Source of the DNA: Helicobacter sp.
GTDB lineage: Bacteria > Campylobacterota > Campylobacteria > Campylobacterales > Helicobacteraceae
Assembly: GCA_029264655.1 (NCBI GenBank)
Contig: JARHZY010000088.1
Location: 1-20,013 of the forward strand
Length of the DNA: 20,013 nucleotides
Reading direction: 5' to 3'
The position numbers and the translations under genes are program-made. Shown here one piece after another: positions 7,713 to 16,528 of the stretch. The first letter of the stretch is position 1; each line of letters opens with the position of its first letter. The notes below the pieces were generated by a model. The model was not told where the DNA came from and did not search any database. It saw only the letters and a list, made by a program, of their open reading frames with translations.

Positions 7713-9404
7713 TTGGATTTTAAAGCGATATTTACGCAGTTGCAGAATCTGATAGGCAAGTTAAACCGGAAACAACAAATTGTTATTCTTGTAACTGTCA
7801 TTGTTGTTGTTGCTTTTCTGTCATACCTTATAGTATCTTCTTTGGGTGCAAAGAAAGGTGAAAGTGGAGATGGTTTTGGCATTCTTTTTTCAGCTGAAAA
7901 ACCTTCAGATGCGGGCTCTGCAATAACTTATCTTAAGCAGCAAAATATTCCTTATAAGATGCTTAATGAAAATACGATTGCTGTGCCACAAGATCAAGTC
8001 TTTACATTGCGTAATGAACTTTCTGCACAAGGTATAATAAAGGGTAGGGTAGATTATGATATTTTTAATGAGAATAGCTTTGGTGTAACTCAAAGTGAAT
8101 TTGATGTTAAAAAATTACGTGCAATTAAAGGACAACTTGAAAAAACTTTAATGGCACTTGCTCCTATACAAGACGCACGAGTAGAAATTGCAGAACCAAA
8201 AGATGATGTATTTGTAAAAACTCGAGCTGTGCCTAGTGCAAGTGTAGCACTCACTCTTCGTGATGGTATGAATCTTACACAAAAGCAAATCTTTGGCATT
8301 CAAAATCTTATAGCAAATTCTTTTAATGGGTTAAAGCCAGAAAATGTTATTATGGTAGATCAGTATGGCAATCCATTGAATAAACAAGATGAAGCAACAA
8401 TAGAAAATGAACAAGCATTTAAAAATTTTGCATATAAAGTGCAAGCAGAACAAGAAATTGCTAACAAAATTAGACAATCTTTAAGTAGGCTTGCTGGCGG
8501 TGTAGATAGAATGACTGTAAGCGTTAATTTAGATTATGACTTTGGTAAGCAAGAAAGCACCGAAAAAGTATACAGCAAGGAATCTGCTGTTGCCAGTGAA
8601 TATTCTAAAGAGATTGAACGCAAAGGGCGTGCTCCAAAAGATCCCGGTGGTGTGCCCGGAGTTATTAATAATATTGCTGAAGTTCCAGATTTAGATTCTA
8701 ATAATATGGAAGAATATCGCGAAAGCCAAAAAACTACCAATTATATACCAGATGAAAAAATAACAACAATGCGCCTGCAAACACCACAATTAAAGCGTAT
8801 GACAGTTGGTGTTGTTATTGATGGGACATATACTGAAGAAACAGATGAAAAAACTGGTTTCACTACAATGAAATATACTCCTAGAAGTGCAGAGGAGCTT
8901 GCACAAATTAAAAAAATTGTTGAGGCAAGCTCTGGTTATGATGAAAATCGTAAAGATATTGTCAATGTTATTGCAGGGCAATTAAACGCTATTGGTTCGG
9001 GCACACCTCCATTGACAAATTTTGAAAAAGTAGCACAAGCAGTTGAAAAATATCTTGGACCTTTTATGCCACTATTGCGTTATGTGCTTGTTGTAATTGT
9101 TCTTTTCTTCTTTTATAAAAAAGTTATTGCCCCATTTGCAGAGCGTATGCTTGAAGTCCATGAGGAAGAAGAAACAGAAAAACAACCACTTTTTGATTTT
9201 GATGATGATGATGATGCATTAAATCGTGCTAATGAAATGCGTAAAAGAGTGGAAGAGCAACTTGGAATTGGTGGTGGATTTAATGAAGATGCTGTAAAAT
9301 ATGATGTGTTGCTTGAAAAAATTAAAGAAGCAGTAAGAACAAAACCAGATGAAGTTGCAGGTTTATTCCAAGCACTTATTCGTGATGAAATAGAGATGAA
9401 ATAA
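7713..9404 (+). CDS. fliF: Flagellar MS-ring protein FliF
   Basis: A 563-residue inner-membrane protein that forms the MS ring, the base on which rotor and export gate assemble. Membrane segments are at about 22-44 and 452-472, with the two periplasmic ring-building domains between them. The cytoplasmic tail carries a run of Asp residues (about 495-500) and the FliG-binding end. The start is TTG at 7713, backed by AAGGAAGG 6-8 bases upstream and by the normal FliF N-terminus it gives. It lies between hisC and fliG (30-bp gap), fitting co-assembly of ring and switch. Length is normal for the group. Confidence 0.96.
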   Translation: MDFKAIFTQLQNLIGKLNRKQQIVILVTVIVVVAFLSYLIVSSLGAKKGESGDGFGILFSAEKPSDAGSAITYLKQQNIPYKMLNENTIAVPQDQVFTLRNELSAQGIIKGRVDYDIFNENSFGVTQSEFDVKKLRAIKGQLEKTLMALAPIQDARVEIAEPKDDVFVKTRAVPSASVALTLRDGMNLTQKQIFGIQNLIANSFNGLKPENVIMVDQYGNPLNKQDEATIENEQAFKNFAYKVQAEQEIANKIRQSLSRLAGGVDRMTVSVNLDYDFGKQESTEKVYSKESAVASEYSKEIERKGRAPKDPGGVPGVINNIAEVPDLDSNNMEEYRESQKTTNYIPDEKITTMRLQTPQLKRMTVGVVIDGTYTEETDEKTGFTTMKYTPRSAEELAQIKKIVEASSGYDENRKDIVNVIAGQLNAIGSGTPPLTNFEKVAQAVEKYLGPFMPLLRYVLVVIVLFFFYKKVIAPFAERMLEVHEEEETEKQPLFDFDDDDDALNRANEMRKRVEEQLGIGGGFNEDAVKYDVLLEKIKEAVRTKPDEVAGLFQALIRDEIEMK

Positions 9405-9434
9405 TAAAAATGCAATAAAAATAAGGAGTAGTAA

Positions 9435-10466
9435 ATGGCAATGACATTAACACCTAAACAAAGAGCACAATATGATGAACTCTCTATGTCTGAAAAAGTA
9501 GCTATTTTGCTTATTCAGGTTGGTGAAGAAATCACAAGTGAAGTATTCCATCATCTTGATATAGAATCTATTACTGAAATTAGTAAGCATATTATGCAGC
9601 TTGGAGGCACAGATAAAGCTGTGGGTGCTGCAGTTTTAGAAGAGTTTTATACAATTTTACAATCAAATCAATATATTAATTCTGGCGGTGTTGATTATGC
9701 GCGAGAATTGCTTATTAAAACGCTTGGACCAGATATTGCCAAAAGAGTTCTTGATAAGCTTGCAAAAACTATGCAATCTACCAAGAATTTTGGTTATTTG
9801 GATAAAGTAAAGCCACAGCAACTTGCAGACTTTATTGTTAATGAACACCCACAAACCATTGCACTTATTTTAGCACATATGGATTCTGGTGGTGCAGCAG
9901 AAACCTTAGGATTTTTCACTGATGAATTGCGTGCTGAAATATCCATTCGTATGGCAAACTTAGGGGATATATCCCCATCTGTTGTTAAACGCGTATCAGC
10001 AGTTTTGGAACAGCAAGTAGAATCGCTAACAAGCTACAAAGTAGAAGTTGGTGGTCCTCGTGCTGTTGCAGAAATGTTTAACCGTATGGGGCAAAAAACC
10101 GCAAAAGCAACATTAGCTCAAATTGAGCAAAGGGATGAGCAACTAGCTAATGAAATTAAAGAAATGATGTTTACTTTTGAAGATATGATTAAACTTGATA
10201 AATCTGCAATTATTGAGATTTTGAAAGTTGCTGACAAAAAAGACTTAGCATTGGCATTAAAGTCAAGTGCTGATGAATTGAAGCAAAAATTTATGAGCAA
10301 TATGAGTTCTAGAGCAAGTGAGCAATTTGCTGAAGAAATTCAATTTTTAGGGGCAGTGAAAGTGCGTGATATAGAAGCTGCACAAAGAAAAATTATTGAA
10401 ATAGTTCAGAATCTTTCAGAACAAGGTTTAATACAATTAGGAGAACAAGACGATGTTATCGCGTAA
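9435..10466 (+). CDS. fliG: Flagellar motor switch protein FliG
   Basis: A 343-residue cytoplasmic C-ring protein that transmits stator torque to the rotor. The N-terminal part binds the FliF tail. The middle domain has NEHPQTIALILAHMDSGGAA (from about residue 135), a hallmark of FliG. The C-terminal domain has MFTFEDMIKLDKSAIIEIL (from about 245), whose charged helix meets MotA. AAGGAG stands six bases before the ATG. Its last 14 bases overlap the start of fliH, so the two are probably translationally coupled. Confidence 0.97.
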   Translation: MAMTLTPKQRAQYDELSMSEKVAILLIQVGEEITSEVFHHLDIESITEISKHIMQLGGTDKAVGAAVLEEFYTILQSNQYINSGGVDYARELLIKTLGPDIAKRVLDKLAKTMQSTKNFGYLDKVKPQQLADFIVNEHPQTIALILAHMDSGGAAETLGFFTDELRAEISIRMANLGDISPSVVKRVSAVLEQQVESLTSYKVEVGGPRAVAEMFNRMGQKTAKATLAQIEQRDEQLANEIKEMMFTFEDMIKLDKSAIIEILKVADKKDLALALKSSADELKQKFMSNMSSRASEQFAEEIQFLGAVKVRDIEAAQRKIIEIVQNLSEQGLIQLGEQDDVIA

Positions 10467-11253
10467 CCATAATCTTATACAAGATGAGCAAAAAGATGAG
10501 CACTTAATTAATAAATATGAATTTAAAGCTATTATGCCACTTGAAACGCATGTAAATGCTGATGTAGATTCTACTGAAAATGTAGCTGATGAGCAAAATA
10601 CAGAGCAAGCTAATACATATCGTTCTCCCACAATGCATTCTTTAGAGAAAGAATTAATAGAAAAATTATTGCATAAAAGCGATGAATTATCAGGAAATCT
10701 TGCAAAGCTTGAAATGCAATTTGAAAAAAATCAAGTCAGCATGCAAGAAACACTTGAAAAAACAAGTGATGATTCCTATAAGCGAGGTTTTGAAGAGGGT
10801 AAAAATGAGGCAAAACAAGCTATGGAAGCAGAAATTAATCAAGAACGAGAAAAAATTGTGCAATCACTTATTACCCTAGAAAATACATTAAAGCAATCGC
10901 AAGTGCATCTTGAAGCATTAGAAAAAGAATTGAGCTCTATTGCTATTGATATGGCAAAAGAAGTTATTGTAAAAGAGATTGAAGAAAATTCTCAAAGAGT
11001 AGCATTGGAACTTACAAGATCATTATTATCAAATATTATGGAAGCAACACAAGTTGGCATCAAAGTAAATCCTATTGATTATGTGTTTTTGAAAGAAAAC
11101 CTAAAAAATAGAGAGAAAATACAGATTGAAGCTGATAATGCTATCTCTCGTGGTGGTGTTGTTATTTCTTCCAATCTTGGAAATCTTGATGGCAATGTAA
11201 TGTCTCGTTATAAAATGTTAAAGCAATCAGTATTGGATAATCTAAAAGATTAG
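10453..11253 (+). CDS. fliH: Flagellar export regulator FliH
   Basis: A 266-residue protein of the FliH/YscL family, which holds the export ATPase FliI in check and anchors it to the C ring. After a variable acidic N-terminus comes a long Glu/Lys-rich coiled coil (about 60-165, including the typical YKRGFEEGKNEAKQAM region) and a C-terminal domain with IAIDMAKEVIVKEIEENSQR and VKVNP/GGVVI-like elements. The start lies inside the end of fliG in another frame (ATG at 10453, AGGAG nine bases upstream). In H. pylori and C. jejuni dxs follows fliH; here hisA follows instead. Confidence 0.93.
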   Translation: MLSRNHNLIQDEQKDEHLINKYEFKAIMPLETHVNADVDSTENVADEQNTEQANTYRSPTMHSLEKELIEKLLHKSDELSGNLAKLEMQFEKNQVSMQETLEKTSDDSYKRGFEEGKNEAKQAMEAEINQEREKIVQSLITLENTLKQSQVHLEALEKELSSIAIDMAKEVIVKEIEENSQRVALELTRSLLSNIMEATQVGIKVNPIDYVFLKENLKNREKIQIEADNAISRGGVVISSNLGNLDGNVMSRYKMLKQSVLDNLKD

Positions 11254-11282
11254 AAGTTAAGAAAGCATGAAAGGGATAAGTT

Positions 11283-11984
11283 ATGGCTGTGCTATTTCCT
11301 GCAATTGATTTGTTAAATACAAAGGCTGTGCGTTTAACAAAGGGAGAAAAGCAAAGTGCAAAAGAGTATGGTTGTGCATTTGAGTTTGCAAAATATTTTG
11401 AGGAATGTGGTGCAACATGGTTGCATATAGTTGATCTTGATGGTGCATTTGAGGGAAGTCCAAAAAATCTTAGGATAATTGAAGATATTGTCAAAAAAAC
11501 AAAATTACAAATACAAGTTGGTGGAGGTATCCGCACAGAAGAGACTATACAAAGTTATATAGATATTGGTGTATCTCGAGTAATACTTGGTTCTGCTGCT
11601 TTGTATAATACAGAATGGGCAATCATTATGGCTGAAAAGTATCCTATTGCTATAAGTATAGATGCCAATAATGGGCAAATAGCTACACATGGTTGGGCAA
11701 ATATCAGTCAAATGAAAGCAAATGAATTTGCAAGCCAATTGAAAGGAACTTGTGTGCAAGCCATAATTTGCACTGATATCCAACAAGATGGTATGCTTTC
11801 TGGTATAAATTTTGCTTTTACTGAAGAAATTGCAGAATCTAGTGGTATTTTTACTATTGCAAGTGGCGGTTTTTCTGGACAGCAAGATTTAGATAAGTTA
11901 CATAATTACCCTAAAATTTCTGGTATTATTATAGGAAAAGCGTTTTATGAAGGTAAGGTTGATCTTAAAAATATAAAATTTTAG
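11283..11984 (+). CDS. hisA: Phosphoribosylformimino-5-aminoimidazole carboxamide ribotide isomerase
   Basis: A 233-residue TIM barrel catalysing the Amadori rearrangement of ProFAR to PRFAR, the fourth step of histidine synthesis. Visible motifs are FPAIDLLNTKAVRLTKG (catalytic base Asp9), HIVDLDGAFEG, IQVGGGIRTEETIQSYIDIG, IDANNGQIATHGW, CTDIQQDGMLSGIN (catalytic acid Asp165) and IASGGFSG. The two half-barrel phosphate sites are kept. AAGGGATAAG precedes the ATG. It lies 29 bp after fliH on the same strand, so it is probably on the flagellar transcript. No hisF is nearby, although HisA often sits beside it elsewhere. Confidence 0.94.
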   Translation: MAVLFPAIDLLNTKAVRLTKGEKQSAKEYGCAFEFAKYFEECGATWLHIVDLDGAFEGSPKNLRIIEDIVKKTKLQIQVGGGIRTEETIQSYIDIGVSRVILGSAALYNTEWAIIMAEKYPIAISIDANNGQIATHGWANISQMKANEFASQLKGTCVQAIICTDIQQDGMLSGINFAFTEEIAESSGIFTIASGGFSGQQDLDKLHNYPKISGIIIGKAFYEGKVDLKNIKF

Positions 11985-12002
11985 CCTTAGTTATTAAAAG
12001 TG

Positions 12003-12011
12003 TGTTATAAT
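12003..12011 (+). promoter_or_regulatory. Extended -10 promoter of cheY
   Basis: TGTTATAAT is a perfect extended -10, 20 bp after the hisA stop and about 44 bp before the cheY start. cheY can thus be transcribed apart from the hisC-hisA unit. No clear -35 is visible. Confidence 0.6.
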
Positions 12012-12054
12012 ATACATAACAAAATAGAGTTTAATTATTTATAAGGAGCAAACG

Positions 12055-12429
12055 TTGAAATTGCTTGTGGTTGATGATAGTTCTACAATGAGAAGGATTA
12101 TTAAGAATACTCTTCAGAGATTAGGCTATGAAGATATTTTAGAGGCTGAACATGGCGTAGAGGCATGGAATCAAATGACTACGGTAGAAGGTATTAATGT
12201 TTTGATTACTGACTGGAATATGCCTGAAATGAATGGTTTAGAGCTTGTAAAAAAAGTGCGTGCTGAAGATAAATATAAAGATATTCCAATTATTATGGTA
12301 ACTACTGAAGGTGGAAAGTCAGAGGTTATTACTGCCCTAAAAGCTGGTGTTAATAACTATATTGTAAAACCTTTTACACCACAGGTTTTAAAAGAAAAGT
12401 TAGAAGTTGTATTAGGTATTAACGAATAA
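12055..12429 (+). CDS. cheY: Chemotaxis response regulator CheY
   Basis: A single-domain 124-residue receiver that binds FliM in the flagellar switch when phosphorylated by CheA. All active-site residues are present: acidic pair Asp7/Asp8, phosphoacceptor Asp53 (ITDWNMPEMNG), Thr83 and Lys105 (IVKPF). There is no output domain. The C-terminal part is very close to what I recall of H. pylori CheY1. The start is TTG at 12055, fixed by AAGGAG six bases upstream and by the normal MKLLVVDDSS N-terminus. It is next to the C-ring gene cluster. Confidence 0.97.
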   Translation: MKLLVVDDSSTMRRIIKNTLQRLGYEDILEAEHGVEAWNQMTTVEGINVLITDWNMPEMNGLELVKKVRAEDKYKDIPIIMVTTEGGKSEVITALKAGVNNYIVKPFTPQVLKEKLEVVLGINE

Positions 12430-12497
12430 CCTTATATCACATCTACTATCTTAATGATTCGCTATACTAGGAGTTTGTATTAAGTTTATGCGGATTT

Positions 12498-12526
12498 TGT
12501 ATAATATTTTTAATAAATATTATACA
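12498..12526. terminator. 11-bp AT-rich hairpin between convergent cheY and omp
   Basis: Perfect arms TGTATAATATT and AATATTATACA with a 7-base loop, about 70 bp after the cheY stop. No long T-run follows and the stem is almost all A/T, so termination strength is doubtful, but the position suits a bidirectional terminator. Confidence 0.4.
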
Positions 12527-12542
12527 TGATATACTAAGCACG

Positions 12543-12567
12543 ATTCTTATCTAGAATAGATAAGAAT
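12543..12567. terminator. 11-bp hairpin overlapping the omp stop codon
   Basis: Perfect arms ATTCTTATCTA and TAGATAAGAAT with a 3-base loop. It overlaps the last codons and stop of the leftward outer-membrane protein gene (stop 12551-12553). It may protect the 3' end of that mRNA or help termination; no T-run follows on either strand. Confidence 0.4.
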
Positions 12568-13207
12568 AATTAGCACCTAAGAATACTTGAAATCCAATAA
12601 TATTTTCTGTTGCTTTTGAATGTGTTACAACACTTTTTGTTGCAAATTCAAATTGATGGTGCTTTGCTACAAGTGTGCGGATACCAAGATTTAGTCCAAT
12701 AGTGATACCGCTGAAATTTGGAATCTTTGTATTTTGAATTGTCAATGCACTACCACCGGGATAAAATGTAGTCATATATCCAGTGCCTATACCAACATAA
12801 AAACCAATTTTTTGTGTATCTGTGCTAGCAAAATCGTGCAAAAAATCCATATTAATATCTCCAACTGCGGTAATACCAGCAACTTTTAAGTCGCCAAAAG
12901 CATAGCTTGGTGCCCCAAAAACACCGCCAATACTTAGATAGTAACGCATGCCATTTTCTTTATCAAAATAGCGTTGCCCGCCAATACGTAAATTAAGCCC
13001 AAAACCAGCATTAAGCTGCATTGTTTCTTTTGTTGGGGCTGCACCTTGCCCCGCATTACCACCAATAGTTAATCCTGTATTTGTAAGTGCACCTAAAGAG
13101 CCACCTACATCAATACCAAGAAAAAACCCATTACCCTTGCTGTCTGCCCATAATGCAGTTGCACAGATGCAGTTTGCTATAATTGCACTGACTATATATT
13201 TTTTCAT
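12551..13207 (-). CDS. Helicobacter-type small outer-membrane beta-barrel protein
   Basis: A 218-residue exported protein. It starts MKKYIVSAIIANCICATALWADS, a signal peptide with probable cleavage after the Ala-Trp-Ala region. It then shows glycine-rich alternating strands (FFLGIDVGGSLGAL, GFYVGIGTGYMTTFYPGG) and ends in Tyr-Leu-Phe, the aromatic C-terminus recognised by the Bam machinery. It resembles the small Helicobacter outer-membrane families but no named member is certain. An ATG six codons upstream (13225) is in frame, but 13207 is chosen because AAGGAA stands just before it and gives a normal signal peptide. It is convergent with cheY; substrate or adhesin role is unknown. Confidence 0.85.
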   Translation of the reverse strand: MKKYIVSAIIANCICATALWADSKGNGFFLGIDVGGSLGALTNTGLTIGGNAGQGAAPTKETMQLNAGFGLNLRIGGQRYFDKENGMRYYLSIGGVFGAPSYAFGDLKVAGITAVGDINMDFLHDFASTDTQKIGFYVGIGTGYMTTFYPGGSALTIQNTKIPNFSGITIGLNLGIRTLVAKHHQFEFATKSVVTHSKATENIIGFQVFLGANYSYLF

Positions 13208-13584
13208 ACATTTCCTTAATAACACAAGTCTGTGTGAAGTATTTTCTAAGTATCGTCTTTTTTTGTAGTTTTTTGATAGCAGTAATTATTTTAGGATTAA
13301 ATTATTGTATTTTTATGATAGCTTTATGGTATTTTTGATTGATGATAAATTCTTGATAATGTGTATATTGCTCTATTAAAACTATAATAATATTTTTTAA
13401 TTAATTAAATAAATTAGATTTGCATTGCAGTAAGTTAATGTAATAACATGGAAAATATGTTTATGGTATATGGCGTGTATGGGTATTGTAATTTTAGATT
13501 TTTGATTAATTGAGAATTGGAGTAGGTGGCGGGTAAGAATATATAATACTTGATTATTATTTAATAAATTATTATATTGTAAAA

Positions 13585-13604
13585 TGTGGAATGTAGCATC
13601 CACA
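13585..13604 (-). terminator. Candidate intrinsic terminator reading leftwards
   Basis: TGTGG-ATG and CAT-CCACA form an 8-bp stem with one bulged A and a 3-base loop. On the minus strand four T follow directly and the DNA beyond is AT-rich. It is the most GC-rich hairpin in this spacer and could end leftward transcripts coming from cadA. Confidence 0.35.
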
Positions 13605-13667
13605 AAAAGATTAATTTATATGAATAAGGCTAACTCATAAAGCTATATTTTTAATTTACTTTGAAAA

Positions 13668-13729
13668 CTATTGCTTATTATGTAGATTTATTCATTTTTA
13701 GAATAAATATTTTAAAAGCTAAGCAATAG
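13668..13729. repeat. Nested inverted repeat
   Basis: Outer arms CTATTGCTTA (13668-13677) and TAAGCAATAG (13720-13729) are perfect complements. Inside them ATTTATTC (13686-13693) and GAATAAAT (13701-13708) form a second perfect stem with a 7-base loop. Confidence 0.45.
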
Positions 13730-14062
13730 AATAAATACCAAAGATATTGAATTTCCCATATATAGTATAAGTGTGATTTTATGTATTTTATTGTGTTTTT
13801 AAACAAGATAAAATAACCTTTATTTTTAAAATGAGTATTTTATATGTATATATTACATTAGTATAGCATGAGAGTGGTATCAAATATTGCTGAAGCATTA
13901 GTTTGTTAGATAAAAGATAAAAAACATAGCATAATATTTATATAACGATAAGTATCAGGTATATTCTGTTTTAACACTTGTAAATATAGCATAAAATGGG
14001 TAGATAGTAGATAGAGAATAGAGAATGAATATGAAATAAATTTTATAATATAGATTATATAG

Positions 14063-14166
14063 TATTTTGGGGTGGTAGGTTTTCTACTCAAAAAAGAACT
14101 TCATTTCCTTTGTCTATTGCACCATGCGATATTTTGGAGTGGTAGATTTTTTACTCAAAAAGAACT
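14063..14166. repeat. Two imperfect direct repeats of about 38 bp, 67 bp apart
   Basis: Copy 1 (14063-14100) and copy 2 (14130-14166) share TATTTTGG-GTGGTAG-TTTT-TACTCAAAAA-GAACT with three substitutions and one A deletion. They lie just after cadA. On the minus strand AAAGGAAATG precedes copy 1 and would open only MKFFFE. Confidence 0.7.
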
Positions 14167-14216
14167 AAAGGCTCAAATATTATTAATCTTTGGTATTTGA
14201 AAATCTCATATTTATA

Positions 14217-16472
14217 TTATACACGTGCGACACGCAGTGCGTTTAAAAGTGCTAAAAGTGCGACACCAACATCTCCAAATACAGCAAGCCACATATTTGC
14301 TATACCTATAACACCAAGCACTACAAGGAAGAGCTTTGTGCCAAGTGCAAATACTATATTTTGCCAAGTAATATTTTGAATTTTACGTGCGATTTGGATA
14401 GCATGCACAATGCCCATAGGTGAAGGGTTTGTTAAGATAATATCTGCACTTTCTTTACTTAAGTCATTATGAGAATCTTTTGTGCCAATACTTATGCCAA
14501 TATCTGCGGTTTTTAATACGACACAATCATTAATGCCATCGCCAACAAATGCAGTGATAGCATGTTTGGCATTTTGTAAATTGGTTGCTTGTTTGCTAGT
14601 ATCTGTTATAGATTCTTGCATGATTGCTTGTAATTGTTCTGCTTTCTGTGTGGGTAGTAGCTTTGCGTAATAGCGTTGGATTCCAAGCTCTTTTGCAATA
14701 TATGCGACACTTTGCGTATTATCCCCACTCAAAATTGCAAGTGGAGTAACGCCAAGCTTGCGTAAATTTTCCATACATAATTTACTTTCATCTTTAAGTA
14801 TATCTCCAAAAGTTATATAGCCTAGATAGATTCCATTTTTTGCAACATGCACAATGCTTACTCCTCCATCTATTTGTGGATTATGTGTGTGGAATGGCGT
14901 CATATCAATATGGTATGCCTGCATTAAATATTCATTGCCAACTAAGATTTTATCACCACAACATTCAGCATAGACGCCTTGCCCGCTTATCTCTTGAAAT
15001 GCTTGTATTTGGCATGTATGCGTATCATCTGTCGCTTGCATAATAGCACGTGCTATTGGGTGGTTTGAGAATCTTTGTGCACGTCTTGCTATTGCCAATA
15101 AATTTTGTGGGCTATCATTTGTTAAGGGTATGGCAGATTGCATTTGGAATACTCCTTGTGTTAATGTGCCTGTTTTATCAAATACAATATTTTGCAGTTT
15201 TGAAAGATTAGTAAAATGTTCCGCACCTTTGATTAAAATGCCCTTACTGCTTGCAATCCCCAATGCACCAAAATATCCAAGAGGCACAGAGAGCACAAGG
15301 GCACAAGGGCAACTTACCATAAGCACAACAAGCCCACGATAAATCCATTCATGCCATGCACCATCAAAAAGCGGTGGGATACATGCTATGCCTAGTGCGA
15401 TAAAAAACATAATGGGTGTATAAACTTGAGCAAAACGTGTAATAATTTTTTCACTTTTTGCTTTTGTGTTACTTGCATCCTCCACCATAGCTTTTATTTT
15501 AGCAATTTGAGAATCACCAAATACTTTATTTACACATATAGTTAAAACACTTTCCATATTGATTGCCCCTGCCAATACTTGATCGTTCTCTTGCACATAA
15601 ATGGGCTTACTCTCACCACTTAGAGATTGCATATCAAGTGTGCTTTTACCATGTAGGATAATACCATCTGTTGGGATTTTTTCACCTACCTTTACAAGGA
15701 TTGTATCATTAACTTGCAAGAGCTCAGGGTGTATATCCCGCCATACTATATCCTTAGAATCTTTGGTGTGTTTTTGCACGTGGGCAATCTCTGGTGTAAT
15801 ATCAAGTAGGGCGTAAAGAGATTTTTTTGATTTTTTAAGAGCAAGTGATTCTAAAAATTCACCAATACGAAAGAAAATCATAACAGCGACAGCTTCACTC
15901 ATATCACCAATGCAAAATGCTGCTATAGTAGCAACAAACATGAGTGTATGTTCATCAAAAAACACTTTGTTGCGTGTATTACGCCATACTGCTTTAAAAA
16001 TAGGCATACCAGCAGCAATATAGATAAGCAGCAATATGGCATATACAATACGTTGAAATGGTGTGGTATCTAATAAAAATAATAGAGAATCTTGTTGTTT
16101 TATTGTATATTGTTGGTAATCTGGTGCAAAAAAAGTATTGATAGCATGCACAAAAGAGCTAGAATCTAAAGGCGTATAATACAAACAAAACATACATATA
16201 AAAAAACCAAAAAGAAGTATGCAAAGTATTGATAACTCTTTTTTATAGGAGATTGCATTATGTATGTTTTCATGCATACCACGCATAATAATAGATGGTT
16301 CAATTTCAGCGATTTTAGCTTTTATTGCAGGAATATCATTTGTTTGCACATATAGAGTGTTTGTGCTAAAATTAATTGTAGCTTGTTGCACATTGGGAAG
16401 TGCTTGTATAGCATTTTCAAGTTTTTTTGCACATGAATTGCAAGAAAGATTATCTAAAATAAATTTTTGCAT
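14217..16472 (-). CDS. cadA: Cd/Zn/Co-exporting P1B-type ATPase (CadA-like)
   Basis: A 751-residue inner-membrane metal pump. Order: HMA domain (1-66) with the metal-binding LSCNSCAKKLE (Cys11/Cys14); first membrane helices near 80-160; actuator domain with SLSGES; transport helix with SCPCALVLSVPLGYFGALG (Cys388-Pro-Cys390); phosphorylation site DKTGTLTQG (Asp432); nucleotide-binding HP motif (SNHPIARAI); hinge GDGINDCVVL; and two C-terminal helices. The CPC-ALVLSVPLGYF form and the single N-terminal CxxC agree with the Zn/Cd/Co group rather than CopA. In H. pylori CadA gives Cd, Zn and Co resistance. The promoter region has a strong dyad. The ribosome-binding site (AGTGAG) is weak. Confidence 0.9.
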   Translation of the reverse strand: MQKFILDNLSCNSCAKKLENAIQALPNVQQATINFSTNTLYVQTNDIPAIKAKIAEIEPSIIMRGMHENIHNAISYKKELSILCILLFGFFICMFCLYYTPLDSSSFVHAINTFFAPDYQQYTIKQQDSLLFLLDTTPFQRIVYAILLLIYIAAGMPIFKAVWRNTRNKVFFDEHTLMFVATIAAFCIGDMSEAVAVMIFFRIGEFLESLALKKSKKSLYALLDITPEIAHVQKHTKDSKDIVWRDIHPELLQVNDTILVKVGEKIPTDGIILHGKSTLDMQSLSGESKPIYVQENDQVLAGAINMESVLTICVNKVFGDSQIAKIKAMVEDASNTKAKSEKIITRFAQVYTPIMFFIALGIACIPPLFDGAWHEWIYRGLVVLMVSCPCALVLSVPLGYFGALGIASSKGILIKGAEHFTNLSKLQNIVFDKTGTLTQGVFQMQSAIPLTNDSPQNLLAIARRAQRFSNHPIARAIMQATDDTHTCQIQAFQEISGQGVYAECCGDKILVGNEYLMQAYHIDMTPFHTHNPQIDGGVSIVHVAKNGIYLGYITFGDILKDESKLCMENLRKLGVTPLAILSGDNTQSVAYIAKELGIQRYYAKLLPTQKAEQLQAIMQESITDTSKQATNLQNAKHAITAFVGDGINDCVVLKTADIGISIGTKDSHNDLSKESADIILTNPSPMGIVHAIQIARKIQNITWQNIVFALGTKLFLVVLGVIGIANMWLAVFGDVGVALLALLNALRVARV

Positions 16473-16507
16473 ATCGAACTCACTTTATTATTGTAATATC
16501 TAATAGC

Positions 16508-16516
16508 AGTATAGCA
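16508..16516 (-). promoter_or_regulatory. Extended -10 promoter of cadA
   Basis: On the minus strand TGCTATACT is an extended -10 about 36 bp before the cadA ATG. The expected -35 position (about 16531-16536) falls inside the dyad at 16529-16546. Confidence 0.5.
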
Positions 16517-16528
16517 TAATATAATAAA

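Larger units (their letters stand above)
13226..14216. other. About 1 kb non-coding region with repeats between omp and cadA
   Basis: No convincing gene on either strand. It holds a possible terminator (13585-13604), a nested inverted repeat (13668-13729) and a pair of direct repeats (14063-14166). The remainder is very AT-rich. The promoter of the leftward omp should lie in the first 100 bp but no clear -10 stands out. Confidence 0.5.

Noticed and set aside
13906..14091. 61-codon minus-strand frame in the omp-cadA spacer
   Set aside because: Low-complexity AT-rich text rich in Ile and Tyr, no ribosome-binding site, and it runs through one of the direct repeats.
13660..14170. CRISPR array
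   Set aside because: Only two direct-repeat copies with diverged ends and no regular spacers, and no cas gene in the window.
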